From contig WNEG01000064.1 in NCBI GenBank assembly GCA_012910725.1, forward strand, positions 1,122-7,527: a stretch of DNA of 6,406 nucleotides, given 5' to 3'. Positions 1 to 5,603 of this stretch are shown piece by piece. The translations under genes were made by a program, and so were the position numbers. Numbering within the stretch: position 1 is the first letter of the stretch; every line of letters begins with the position of its first letter. The stretch is from Candidatus Ethanoperedens thermophilum (lineage in GTDB: Archaea > Halobacteriota > Methanosarcinia > Methanosarcinales > EX4572-44). Below the pieces are notes generated by a model. That model did no database searches, was not told the DNA's origin, and saw only the letters and a list, made by a program, of their open reading frames with translations.

Positions 1-11
1 AAATAACGAAT

Positions 12-109
12 TATAGAAATAACCAGTAACTCTTGATTACGAAGTAATCAAGTACGTAGTAGTCAAAATGTGTGTCTACGATAGCTGTCAAAATCACTGG
101 TTTTCTATA
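12..109. repeat. Nested inverted repeats, possible three-way-junction RNA or 3' structure
   Basis: Three inverted repeats nest without conflict. The outer arms are 12-27 (TATAGAAATAACCAGT) and 96-109 (ACTGGTTTTCTATA), which pair over 14 bp with a two-base bulge. Inside lies a perfect 9-bp hairpin with a three-base loop (CTTGATTAC at 32-40, GTAATCAAG at 44-52) and a 5-bp pair (CGTAG at 55-59, CTACG at 76-80). The octamer GTCAAAAT also occurs twice, at 62-69 and 87-94. The block lies just downstream of the minus-strand gene at 125-298, so it may be that gene's 3' structure or terminator. A small RNA, a protein-binding site or a short mobile-element remnant are alternatives. No T-tract typical of archaeal termination is obvious. 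The pairing is seen directly; the function is inference. Confidence 0.45.
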
Positions 110-124
110 TAGTGCCCCAGATGC

Positions 125-298
125 TTATTTCGCCAGTGCTTTTGGTGAGCGGGCAATTCGTTTTCTTTTGGTACCGTCTGCTGCATACCGCTGTGCTGGG
201 CCTGGTCGTTTGTATTTTACCTCACTTCTTGGCATCATCCTAACATGCCCTTTCCTACCTTTGATACGTACCCATTCAATCGAGCCTGTTTTTCCCAT
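125..298 (-). CDS. Small basic conserved archaeal protein (57 aa, DUF5350-like)
   Basis: This 57-residue frame runs from ATG at 298 to TAA at 127-125. It begins MGKTGSIEWVRIKGRKG and ends KRKRIARSPKALAK. It is strongly basic, with many Lys and Arg residues, few acidic residues, no membrane segment and no cysteines, which fits an RNA-, DNA- or ribosome-associated protein. From memory the MGKTGxIEWVxIKGRKG opening and the RIARSPKALAK ending match a short conserved family of methanogenic archaea annotated as DUF5350. That match is recollection, not a search, and the family has no known function. A GGAG motif at 310-307, seven bases before the ATG, supports the start, and a TATA-like element lies upstream at 339-346. 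The gene follows the phosphodiesterase gene on the same strand after a 126-base gap, so it probably has its own promoter. The 249-base plus-strand frame at 72-320 is its shadow. Confidence 0.8.
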   Translation of the reverse strand: MGKTGSIEWVRIKGRKGHVRMMPRSEVKYKRPGPAQRYAADGTKRKRIARSPKALAK

Positions 299-338
299 AT
301 ATTATTCTCCAAAATCTTGATAATTAGTTAACAGACTC

Positions 339-346
339 CATATATA
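339..346 (-). promoter_or_regulatory. TATA box candidate for the 57-aa gene
   Basis: The minus strand reads TATATATG here. An archaeal TATA element centred at about 342 would place transcription start near 316, giving a leader of about 18 bases that holds the GGAG ribosome binding site at 310-307. Two further TATA-like strings lie upstream, at 391-400 (AATTATAAAC) and 409-418 (TTTTATATAC). They would give leaders of about 70 to 90 bases. The region is AT-rich, so TATA-like strings are expected by chance. The choice rests on spacing. Confidence 0.4.
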
Positions 347-424
347 CTACATATACCTTTCTGTTAGATGCTGTTTGTGTAGTCCCAAATGTTTATAATT
401 TCCCATACGTATATAAAATAAAGA

Positions 425-1165
425 TTATATTATTATTTCCATCCCATCATATCCAAGCGGCCACTTTTCAATGGCTTCATCGTGTGGCTTATAGAGATGA
501 CTTATGTGTGTGAAAATCACTTTTCTTGCTCCTGTTTTTTTGTATAGTTCGAATGCTTCTTCTGCGTTCATGTGTTTCACGAGTTTGATATGGGGCGGTG
601 CTATAGCATCAGCAATGAGAAGGTCTGCCCCCATCATCAGTTCAATACTTTGTTGTGGAATGGCTGGACCGGTATCTCCAGTAATAACTATTTTTCTGTG
701 ATTTTGCTCTATCAGCACACCTGCACAATCCTTCTGTGGAGGATGGATGACTTTAAATAGTGTGAAGATTGCTCCCACCAGTTCGAATGGTTCATAAAGT
801 TTGACATCGTTGCGTTCTGGATGTAAGAAATGCAAATAATTTAAGATGTAGTCAAGAGTGGTGGTTATGCCATACACAGGAACATGTTTTTGCACCCTGT
901 AGAATTCTGGATAGCCTGCATAATGATCGTAATGTCCATGAGTCCATATGCAGGCATCTATGTGGGAGATGTTTTCACGAAGCAGTTGTCTGCGAAGGTC
1001 TGGGCCAGTATCGATGAGAACATTACCTTTTGTTGTTTCAATAAGTGTGGCAGATCTGAGTCTGCTGCTGCGTCCTCCCTGTAATGCATCCTGGCATGTT
1101 TGGCAGTGACAGCCTATCTTTGGTGTGCCTGCTGCATCTCCCGTACCAAGGAGCGTAATCTTCAT
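425..1165 (-). CDS. PhnP-type MBL-fold phosphodiesterase (cyclic phosphate hydrolase family)
   Basis: A 246-residue soluble metal-dependent hydrolase of the metallo-beta-lactamase fold, of usual length for the PhnP group. The N-terminus has LLGTGDAAGTPKIGCHCQTC. Its Cys19, Cys21 and Cys24, together with His223, match the structural zinc site of PhnP. The dinuclear metal site is complete: THGHYDH gives His76, His78, Asp80 and His81, followed by His141 (VIHPP), Asp164 (TGDTG) and His220 (FTHISH). E. coli PhnP opens phosphoribosyl 1,2-cyclic phosphate in phosphonate breakdown. No phosphonate genes are visible here, so the natural substrate is unknown and could be another cyclic phosphate or nucleotide. 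The ATG overlaps the ATPase stop as ATGA (1165-1162), which implies translational coupling to the upstream ATPase. All key residues are present, so the enzyme should be active. Family assignment is firm; substrate is inference. Confidence 0.88.
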   Translation of the reverse strand: MKITLLGTGDAAGTPKIGCHCQTCQDALQGGRSSRLRSATLIETTKGNVLIDTGPDLRRQLLRENISHIDACIWTHGHYDHYAGYPEFYRVQKHVPVYGITTTLDYILNYLHFLHPERNDVKLYEPFELVGAIFTLFKVIHPPQKDCAGVLIEQNHRKIVITGDTGPAIPQQSIELMMGADLLIADAIAPPHIKLVKHMNAEEAFELYKKTGARKVIFTHISHLYKPHDEAIEKWPLGYDGMEIII

Positions 1166-2427
1166 GGACTAATTTCTGTTTTTAAAATCATTCGTCGATC
1201 AAAGGAGCGTATGGCTTTTAAGAGATCCTGCTGGGTGAGTTTTGTCCTGTTTGTGAGTAGAGCGCTTAATACTGCATCTTTGACCACCACTCGTAGATCT
1301 GAGCCAGAATAGCCATCTGTAAGTTCTGATAGCTCCCCTGTGTTTATTTCACTATCGATGTTTTTCGTGATGCAATCAAAAATATCCTTTCGTATCTGTT
1401 TGTCTGGAAGTGGGAACTCCACTATTTCGTCAAATCTGCGCCACACTGCATGATCGAGCAGATGTGGATGGTTCGTGGCTGCAACGAGAAGAACCCCGTC
1501 TCTGACAAGACTTATTTCGTCAATGGCTTTCAGTAGTGAGTTCACTGCCCGCTTGAGGGCTGCATTCTCATCGGATGAACGACTTTTAGCCACAAAATCA
1601 AATTCGTCGATGAAGAGAACGCAGGGCGACAGCTTTTTTGATAGATGAAACACACGGTCGATGTTTTTTGCAGTCTCTCCGAGATACTGATCTGTTATCA
1701 TCGAGAGACGTACTTCTATAAATGGCAGATGTAGTCGTTTTGCTAATCCACTTGCAGTACTCGTCTTGCCTGTGCCAGTAGCCCCTACAAATAACAGTTT
1801 TCCTACCTCAAAGAGCCCTATTTTTTTTAGGTATTCCCTGTGTTGAATGGCACTGGAAATCCTCTTAACCCCGTTCTGCTGCCCTTCTGTCAATACCAGA
1901 CTATCGAGTGTTTGCCCGATCTCTTCAGGTGCAAGTATGTATACGAGTTTTAGCATGTCCTCGCTGTTCTTTTCAGCAGCAATATCATTAAGCAGAGAGT
2001 CTATCCATTGTCTGCTCGCTTCTTTTGGTTTATTGGCTTTTTTGGCTTTTTCATAATCGGCATCAAGCAATTCTTTTTTTTCAAAGTGCTGGGATAGCAC
2101 CGGGTTTTTTTGTACAAGCTCTTTTGCATCTGGTTGTTTTGCAAACCATTTGCTTGCAATATCAAACACCGTAAGCTTGAGTTGTGAGCCAAATTCTTCG
2201 AATTCAATAAAAGGAAGTTTTTTCAAGGATTCTCTTATGCCATTGATACCATATATCTTTTCAACATCAGCTTCTGCCACATAAATCGGTCGAGAAACTG
2301 TTTTATCTTTTGTATTCCAGTAATGCGTTCGAATATGATATGGCAAGTCGTCCGCACTGAACGTTTCATCTTTGTTATACAGTTCAGCAGTCAATACCAA
2401 CTCGGTTAGTTTAGTTGTTAAATCCAT
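1162..2427 (-). CDS. AAA ATPase with uncharacterised N-terminal region
   Basis: A 421-residue protein with one C-terminal classical AAA module. Walker A is GATGTGKT at 215-222, Walker B LFIDEFD at 271-277, and sensor 1 is Asn319 in LVAATNHPHLLD. The arginine pair 330-331 (WRRFDE) is placed like the arginine fingers, and GYSGSDLR at 372-379 fits the sensor 2 helix of the spastin/Vps4/Cdc48 class. Residues 1 to about 180 match no domain I recognise. They are helical and charged, with a lysine-rich stretch at 115-140 that may be a linker or coiled coil. There is no membrane segment or signal peptide. Members of this class usually form hexameric rings that unfold or remodel proteins, so the N-terminal part may select the substrate. 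Translation runs from ATG at 2427 to TGA at 1162, overlapping the phosphodiesterase start by four bases. The nearest purine-rich string upstream (AGGGTAGAT) is a weak ribosome binding site. Family is firm; role is unknown. Confidence 0.88.
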   Translation of the reverse strand: MDLTTKLTELVLTAELYNKDETFSADDLPYHIRTHYWNTKDKTVSRPIYVAEADVEKIYGINGIRESLKKLPFIEFEEFGSQLKLTVFDIASKWFAKQPDAKELVQKNPVLSQHFEKKELLDADYEKAKKANKPKEASRQWIDSLLNDIAAEKNSEDMLKLVYILAPEEIGQTLDSLVLTEGQQNGVKRISSAIQHREYLKKIGLFEVGKLLFVGATGTGKTSTASGLAKRLHLPFIEVRLSMITDQYLGETAKNIDRVFHLSKKLSPCVLFIDEFDFVAKSRSSDENAALKRAVNSLLKAIDEISLVRDGVLLVAATNHPHLLDHAVWRRFDEIVEFPLPDKQIRKDIFDCITKNIDSEINTGELSELTDGYSGSDLRVVVKDAVLSALLTNRTKLTQQDLLKAIRSFDRRMILKTEISP

Positions 2428-2470
2428 TATTATCTACCCTAAAAAACTAAGTGCTTAAGTTAGGTCAAAT

Positions 2471-2478
2471 AAAATATA
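2471..2478 (-). promoter_or_regulatory. TATA box candidate between corA and the AAA ATPase gene
   Basis: The minus strand reads TATATTTT in the 56-base gap between the corA stop and the ATPase ATG. Transcription would start near 2448 and leave a leader of about 20 bases. A run of six T on the minus strand (about 2446-2440) in the same gap could serve as a weak terminator for corA. The ATPase-phosphodiesterase pair may therefore be transcribed separately from corA. Confidence 0.35.
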
Positions 2479-2483
2479 GTTTT

Positions 2484-3533
2484 CTATAATTTATCTGGCA
2501 TTGTAGGCATAAGGTCCTTTTTCTTCATCCACCAGTATGTCATCCAGCCAGATAAGATCATCGATACAAAAAGGAGTGATAGGTACCACCAGAGATCCTC
2601 TGGCCCTTTATCTCCAAAAAAAGAAGTGCCATATATGGTTGCAATGGTATTTGGAACAAGCACCGCAGTTCCTAGTACTGTTAGCCATGCCATGAGCATA
2701 GACACCTTGTTGTTTAATACTTGAAGCTGGTTGTTGTAAATACTCTGGAGTACTTCAAGCCCTGATACTAACACCTCTGACATGTGTTCTCCAAGGGCAA
2801 TCTGGCGATTCACGTCGTTTGCGAGGATTGTAAACATCGCCAGCAGGTGTTCGTCATCGCTTATTAGTTCAGCATCACCGTAACGAAGGGAAGATATCAC
2901 ATCAAGGGTTGCCCATAACGCATCAAGGTATGATATCAGTGCATGCTTCATGTTGTATATCTCTGGTGCAAAGAGTTCTCTGGAGGCTTTTAAATCTAAG
3001 AGCGAGTGGCTGATCCCATCTCCCTGGGCTTCTATCTCCCTCAAATGGTCAAAGTTTCCATTATTATTCTCATCAATCAATCTGGTAAGTAGAGTTGTTA
3101 TCTTATCTGGAGTTGAGAGTTCTGGATCTACTTTTTTCAGGAATGTAGGCGCATATCTGGAAAATCTTGTAAAACGTACGGCATCGGTATAGTGAATTGT
3201 AATAATCAAATTTTTTTTGATTAAAATCAACAGTGGTGTAACCTTGACATCAAATTTTTTCCCGACAACAGCCGGCAATCTCATCCCAAGTTCTGTATCA
3301 AGATCCTCATAGACAGAATAATAGTCACCAAGCAGCGTTGGCACGAGTGATGAGATAAAACCAACAGAGACCGATAGCTTTTGTGCTTCTTTCATGTCTT
3401 CAACTGAAAAGTCTATCCAGGCAAGATCAGTACCAGTTAAAAATGGTATGAACTCGACTGGCGAATCTGCCACCATTTTAACCTGCTTGCCAGTTGGCGT
3501 AAGCGCTATACAAAAAGCCTTTTTTTTATGCAC
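2484..3533 (-). CDS. CorA-family divalent cation channel with GTS in place of GMN
   Basis: A 349-residue protein with CorA-family architecture: a soluble N-terminal domain of alternating strands and helices (about 1-180), a long helical stalk (about 190-280), then two C-terminal membrane helices at about 281-301 and 315-335, and a basic tail (WWMKKKDLMP). The family signature follows the first helix. PNTIATIYG matches the usual pattern, but the next residues read YGTSF where CorA proteins have YGMNF. GMN forms the pore-mouth selectivity filter for magnesium. Its loss suggests altered ion preference or a divergent subgroup, and the loop FFGDKGPEDLWWY keeps acidic residues near the pore entrance. 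CorA channels are homopentamers in the cytoplasmic membrane. The start is GTG at 3533, because no ATG lies in this frame before the upstream stop. A TATA box 26 bases upstream points to leaderless translation. The family is well supported; the transported ion is unknown. Confidence 0.85.
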   Translation of the reverse strand: MHKKKAFCIALTPTGKQVKMVADSPVEFIPFLTGTDLAWIDFSVEDMKEAQKLSVSVGFISSLVPTLLGDYYSVYEDLDTELGMRLPAVVGKKFDVKVTPLLILIKKNLIITIHYTDAVRFTRFSRYAPTFLKKVDPELSTPDKITTLLTRLIDENNNGNFDHLREIEAQGDGISHSLLDLKASRELFAPEIYNMKHALISYLDALWATLDVISSLRYGDAELISDDEHLLAMFTILANDVNRQIALGEHMSEVLVSGLEVLQSIYNNQLQVLNNKVSMLMAWLTVLGTAVLVPNTIATIYGTSFFGDKGPEDLWWYLSLLFVSMILSGWMTYWWMKKKDLMPTMPDKL

Positions 3534-3535
3534 AT

Positions 3536-3664
3536 CTAATGAAGAATCAGGAACATATTTAAAAACTTCGCTGAGTTCTGTTGAAACGAAAGCTCATCCG
3601 GATCATTTGACTTCACTACCTGGGTTGAAACTGCAATTATTACGAAAGTAGCTTTTTTTGTCAT
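3536..3664 (-). pseudogene. Possible small gene or frameshifted remnant upstream of corA (42 aa frame)
   Basis: On the minus strand ATG at 3664 opens a 42-residue frame starting MTKKATFVIIAVSTQVVKS and ending at TAG 3538-3536. The first 25 residues read like a genuine small protein (a beta strand after a basic start). The last 15 or so do not. In the adjoining frame, the one used by corA, the same DNA reads TELSEVFKYVPDSSLDV, which looks more protein-like. A single frameshift near 3583-3590 would join the two halves. From memory, short archaeal proteins beginning KKATFV exist, but I cannot name the family. No clear ribosome binding site precedes it, and the corA TATA box lies inside the frame. 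It could be a spurious frame, a decayed gene or a sequencing error. Confidence 0.3.
3556..3563 (-). promoter_or_regulatory. corA promoter: TATA box at leaderless spacing
   Basis: The minus strand reads TTTAAATA, close to the archaeal TATA consensus, preceded by GCGAAG as a possible BRE. Its centre lies about 26.5 bases before the first base of the corA GTG codon. That is the usual archaeal distance from TATA centre to transcription start, so the mRNA would begin at or next to the start codon. No ribosome binding site lies between, which agrees with a leaderless message. Confidence 0.6.
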
Positions 3665-3676
3665 AGTCAAATTAGG

Positions 3677-3686
3677 GATATATAAT
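3677..3686 (+). promoter_or_regulatory. taw2 promoter: TATA box in the divergent region
   Basis: The string GATATATAAT on the plus strand would put transcription start near 3708 and leave a leader of about 16 bases before the GTG at 3725. Its reverse, ATTATATATC, could also serve minus-strand transcription toward the small frame at 3664. A second plus-strand TATA-like string (AGATATATAT, near 3749) would suit a start at the downstream ATG 3794. Confidence 0.45.
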
Positions 3687-3724
3687 AGTGAGAACCACGA
3701 GATTACACAGAAGATCACGGAGCT

Positions 3725-4621
3725 GTGATAGAAAGTTATAAAAAAACAGATATATATGTCGCTACAACTAATATATCTAAAAGTCATGTTTTTATGAAAA
3801 AAAAGCTCCTTGCACAACAGTTAGAGAATTATATTTATAGAGATGAGCTTGCACTGCTTCCTCGAAGCTGGTATATCATAGGCGATGCAATCATTGTTCG
3901 GTGGAAAAGGGGGGTAAACGTATGGAAATTGATTGGAGAAGCATTGTTAGCAATATATCCACGTGCCCGGTACGTACTCCTGGACTATGGCATTTATGGA
4001 AACTTTCGAGAGCCAAAAAGGGAGTTAATCGCATCCCGTTGCATCATCACATCCTTTGAGACAATTCACAGGGAAAATGGTTGTATTTTCAAGCTTGACC
4101 CAATGCACATTATGTTTTCAGCAGGTAATCTGAACGAAAGACAGCGGTTAAATGGAACTTGTGATGATGAAGTGGTTATTGATATGTTTGCTGGAATTGG
4201 GTATTTTACTGTTCCTATAGCAGTGCACTCCAGACCAAAAAAGATACTTGCAATCGAACTAAACACACAATCGTACCAGTATCTTAAACAGAATATCAAA
4301 CTGAACAAGATCGAACAACGAGTTATAGCATTGCATGGTGATTGCAGTAAACTTACACCAACTGATGTGGCAGACAGGGTGATTATGGGCTATCTATCAT
4401 CAGAAGAGTATCTTCGGGTGGGCATTACCGCACTAACGAGTGGCGGAACTCTGCACTACCATGAAGCTGTTCCAGAGGCACTCTATCCACAACGTCCGAT
4501 CAAACGAATTAAAAGAGCGGCACTTGAATCAGGATGTGAAATCAAATCAATCGGATGCAGACGAGTGAAAAAGTACTCCCCGGGGGTTCTTCACTCATGT
4601 TTTGATGTGACAATTAGATAA
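3725..4621 (+). CDS. taw2: Taw2-type tRNA(Phe) aminocarboxypropyltransferase, wyosine pathway
   Basis: The product is 298 residues from GTG 3725. It belongs to the Trm5/Tyw2 family, in which Taw2 moves the 3-amino-3-carboxypropyl group of SAM onto the tricyclic base at position 37 of tRNA(Phe), giving yW-86. Landmarks in order are LLPRSWYIIGD at 44-54, LDPMHIMFSAGNLNER at 124-139, SAM motif I VIDMFAGIGYF at 151-161 (Asp153), acidic Glu178 in motif II, Asp206, then DRVIMGYLSSEE at 217-228, HYHEAVPE at 244-251 and VKKYSPGVLH at 281-290. MFSAGN and RVIMGY favour Taw2 over Trm5, which has an NLP motif there. It should act in the cytoplasm on tRNA already carrying the imidazopurine base made by Taw1; taw1 is not in this window. 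The start is uncertain. GTG 3725 has GGAG only two bases upstream, while ATG 3794 (residue 24) begins nearer the conserved homology and lacks a ribosome binding site. Confidence 0.87.
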   Translation: MIESYKKTDIYVATTNISKSHVFMKKKLLAQQLENYIYRDELALLPRSWYIIGDAIIVRWKRGVNVWKLIGEALLAIYPRARYVLLDYGIYGNFREPKRELIASRCIITSFETIHRENGCIFKLDPMHIMFSAGNLNERQRLNGTCDDEVVIDMFAGIGYFTVPIAVHSRPKKILAIELNTQSYQYLKQNIKLNKIEQRVIALHGDCSKLTPTDVADRVIMGYLSSEEYLRVGITALTSGGTLHYHEAVPEALYPQRPIKRIKRAALESGCEIKSIGCRRVKKYSPGVLHSCFDVTIR

Positions 4622-4677
4622 TGGCACAAAAGCACGGTGAAAAACTGATCTATATCTCGAATGTGGTCAGCCATTAT
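4618..4677 (+). repeat. Inverted repeat across the taw2 stop codon
   Basis: ATAATGGC at 4618-4625, which includes the taw2 TAA, is the exact reverse complement of GCCATTAT at 4670-4677. CTGATC at 4645-4650 can pair with GGTCAG at 4665-4670, with one G-U pair and one shared base. The structure could protect or mark the 3' end of the taw2 message. There is no T-tract, so it is not a standard archaeal terminator, and 8-bp repeats at this distance can arise by chance. Confidence 0.25.
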
Positions 4678-4719
4678 AATAAAACATATCTATCTATAGT
4701 TTACCGCAATAAGATATAA
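4621..4719 (+). CDS. Possible 32-aa ORF coupled to taw2
   Basis: The ATG shares its A with the taw2 stop codon (TAATG), a common arrangement in coupled genes. The frame encodes 32 residues starting MAQKHGEKLIYISNVV and ending at TAA 4717-4719. The composition is plausible for a protein, but it is short, matches nothing I recognise and overlaps the inverted repeat at 4618-4677. It may be chance or a remnant of a longer gene. Confidence 0.2.
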   Translation: MAQKHGEKLIYISNVVSHYNKTYLSIVYRNKI

Positions 4720-4725
4720 ATCCAT

Positions 4726-4938
4726 CTATACAAACAGGTGCAAACATTTTCGCATAAGTCTGAAACAGCTTGTGGAGGCTCTGTTAGGGATGCGTTTTGC
4801 ACTTGCGAATGGTGGCGTGGGTTCACGGTGCGGCTTGGATGCCCAGATGAGGCGGGCAGTGTCTTTCTGGCGCTTCTTCTCACTGCGGAATTGTATTCGC
4901 TCTTCCTGAATGGTGGGTTCGGGGTGTTTGGATGACAT
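4726..4938 (-). pseudogene. Possible decayed N-terminus of a DNA methyltransferase-like protein
   Basis: A 70-residue frame opens at ATG 4938 (GTG 4947 is also possible) and ends at TAG 4728-4726. Its first 50 residues look like a true protein: SSKHPEPTIQEERIQFRSEK, then RLIWASKPHREPTPP. Its codons are richer in G/C at third positions than in neighbouring genes. The ending (SCFRLMRKCLHLFV) looks out of frame, whereas the adjacent minus-strand frame gives TEPPQAVSDLCENV at the same place. From memory, this order of segments resembles the stretch before the first catalytic motif of some Mod-type DNA methyltransferases (for example SDFGENVLIxGDN). That resemblance is unverified, and no SAM or catalytic motif is present. 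It follows the nuclease gene after 17 bases on the same strand, which fits a truncated restriction-modification partner. No ribosome binding site is visible. A structured RNA on the other strand is the main alternative. Confidence 0.3.
4738..4935 (+). other. GC-rich stretch with collinear inverted repeats, possible structured RNA
   Basis: This stretch is clearly richer in G and C than its AT-rich flanks, as many structured RNAs are in AT-rich genomes. Three pairs nest in order: GTGCAAA 4738-4744 with TTTGCAC 4796-4802, CGCAT 4751-4755 with ATGCG 4790-4794, and AACAG 4764-4768 with CTGTT 4781-4785. A second set follows: GCGAAT 4805-4810 with ATTCGC 4895-4900, enclosing GCAGTG 4856-4861 with CACTGC 4881-4886. 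GAATGGTGG occurs at 4807-4815 and again at 4908-4916. A TATA-like string (AGATATAAAT, near 4712-4721) would place a plus-strand start near 4744. I find no signature of RNase P RNA, SRP RNA, tRNA or C/D box RNA. The minus strand reads partly as protein, so the two interpretations compete. Confidence 0.25.
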
Positions 4939-4955
4939 ATATAACACTGTGTAAA

Positions 4956-5603
4956 TTAAGTAAAGCTGAAAAACAGATGATGGATGTTGAAAGGAGATAC
5001 TCCAATTTTTCGTTTGTGAATCGATTCATAGTGTTCTGTAAAACCATTAACGGGACTTGAAATGTTCATATTAGAATAATGGGGTACTTTATTAACTTTA
5101 TTCACCACTTCGTTTATAATTTTTGAAGAATCACCAGTCAGTATATATCCAATCATGGCTCCGGTAGGAAAGTTCTTGCCATAATCTCCACGAATATAGC
5201 GGCATACTCCACCATCAATATAATAATCATAACGGGATTTCTTGTCTTCTAATATTTTACACTCTATACCAAAATAATGATTGGGATCCCAATCTCGAAA
5301 ACAAAGATCGATTGTTGGAGACTTTCCCTTACCCCCTCTCCCTCTTCCATGTGATTTTTCATGGTGGGGTGTAAGGGTTTTAGGCCCTCTACCAAACCAC
5401 ACCATTTGTACACAACGGTAGAATTCTTCAGTAATCTCCGACTCGATCATAATAGACGTCACAATGCCACTATTATGCAAATCCCCATAAGCATCACATA
5501 AAATTTCCAAAAGGTGTGAGACCCCGTCCAATCTGAGTTCATCGCTTAAAACAGCGGGAGAACCCAATATAGACTCTTGAGTTAATAAACCAGAAAGTTT
5601 CAA
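4956..5603 (-). CDS. PD-(D/E)XK nuclease-like protein, probable restriction or defence enzyme
   Basis: A 215-residue protein with a recognisable PD-(D/E)XK nuclease core. SPTIDLCF supplies Asp99 and YFGIECKIL supplies Glu114 and Lys116, the two-strand layout of restriction endonucleases. The following YIDGGVCRYIRGDYG at 128-142 and AMIGYILTG at 149-157 match the helix and strand often seen after the catalytic lysine in this fold. An N-terminal helix (IESEITEEFYR, 53-63) could provide the extra acidic residue. Residues 85-95 (HGRGRGGKGKS) form a glycine- and arginine-rich stretch before the core, possibly contacting DNA. There are no membrane segments. The start is TTG 5603, immediately after the stop of the upstream gene in the same frame. 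GGGAG at 5616-5612 gives strong support, while the first in-frame ATG is about 50 residues in and would remove part of the first helix. No specific restriction family is recognised. Nuclease fold is likely; biological role is inference. Confidence 0.75.
   Translation of the reverse strand: MKLSGLLTQESILGSPAVLSDELRLDGVSHLLEILCDAYGDLHNSGIVTSIMIESEITEEFYRCVQMVWFGRGPKTLTPHHEKSHGRGRGGKGKSPTIDLCFRDWDPNHYFGIECKILEDKKSRYDYYIDGGVCRYIRGDYGKNFPTGAMIGYILTGDSSKIINEVVNKVNKVPHYSNMNISSPVNGFTEHYESIHKRKIGVSPFNIHHLFFSFT

Noticed and set aside
72..320. 82-aa plus-strand frame
   Set aside because: It is the antisense shadow of the better supported 57-aa minus-strand gene, which has a ribosome binding site and a conserved-looking sequence.
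3595..3604. Palindrome ATCCGGAT in the corA-taw2 spacer
   Set aside because: Only 8 bp, not at a promoter-relevant position, and expected by chance.
3536..3817. Full 93-aa minus-strand frame across the divergent region
   Set aside because: The upstream half overlaps the taw2 start and reads as AT-rich low-complexity sequence. Only the part from ATG 3664 has protein-like character.
4738..4935. 65-aa plus-strand frame
   Set aside because: No ribosome binding site or recognisable motif. Its composition looks like the complement of the minus-strand frame, which is the better protein candidate.
4738..4935. RNase P RNA, SRP RNA or C/D box RNA
   Set aside because: The conserved GAGGAAAGTC of RNase P, the GGTGACC-type SRP core and paired C (RTGATGA) and D (CTGA) boxes were not found on either strand by eye.
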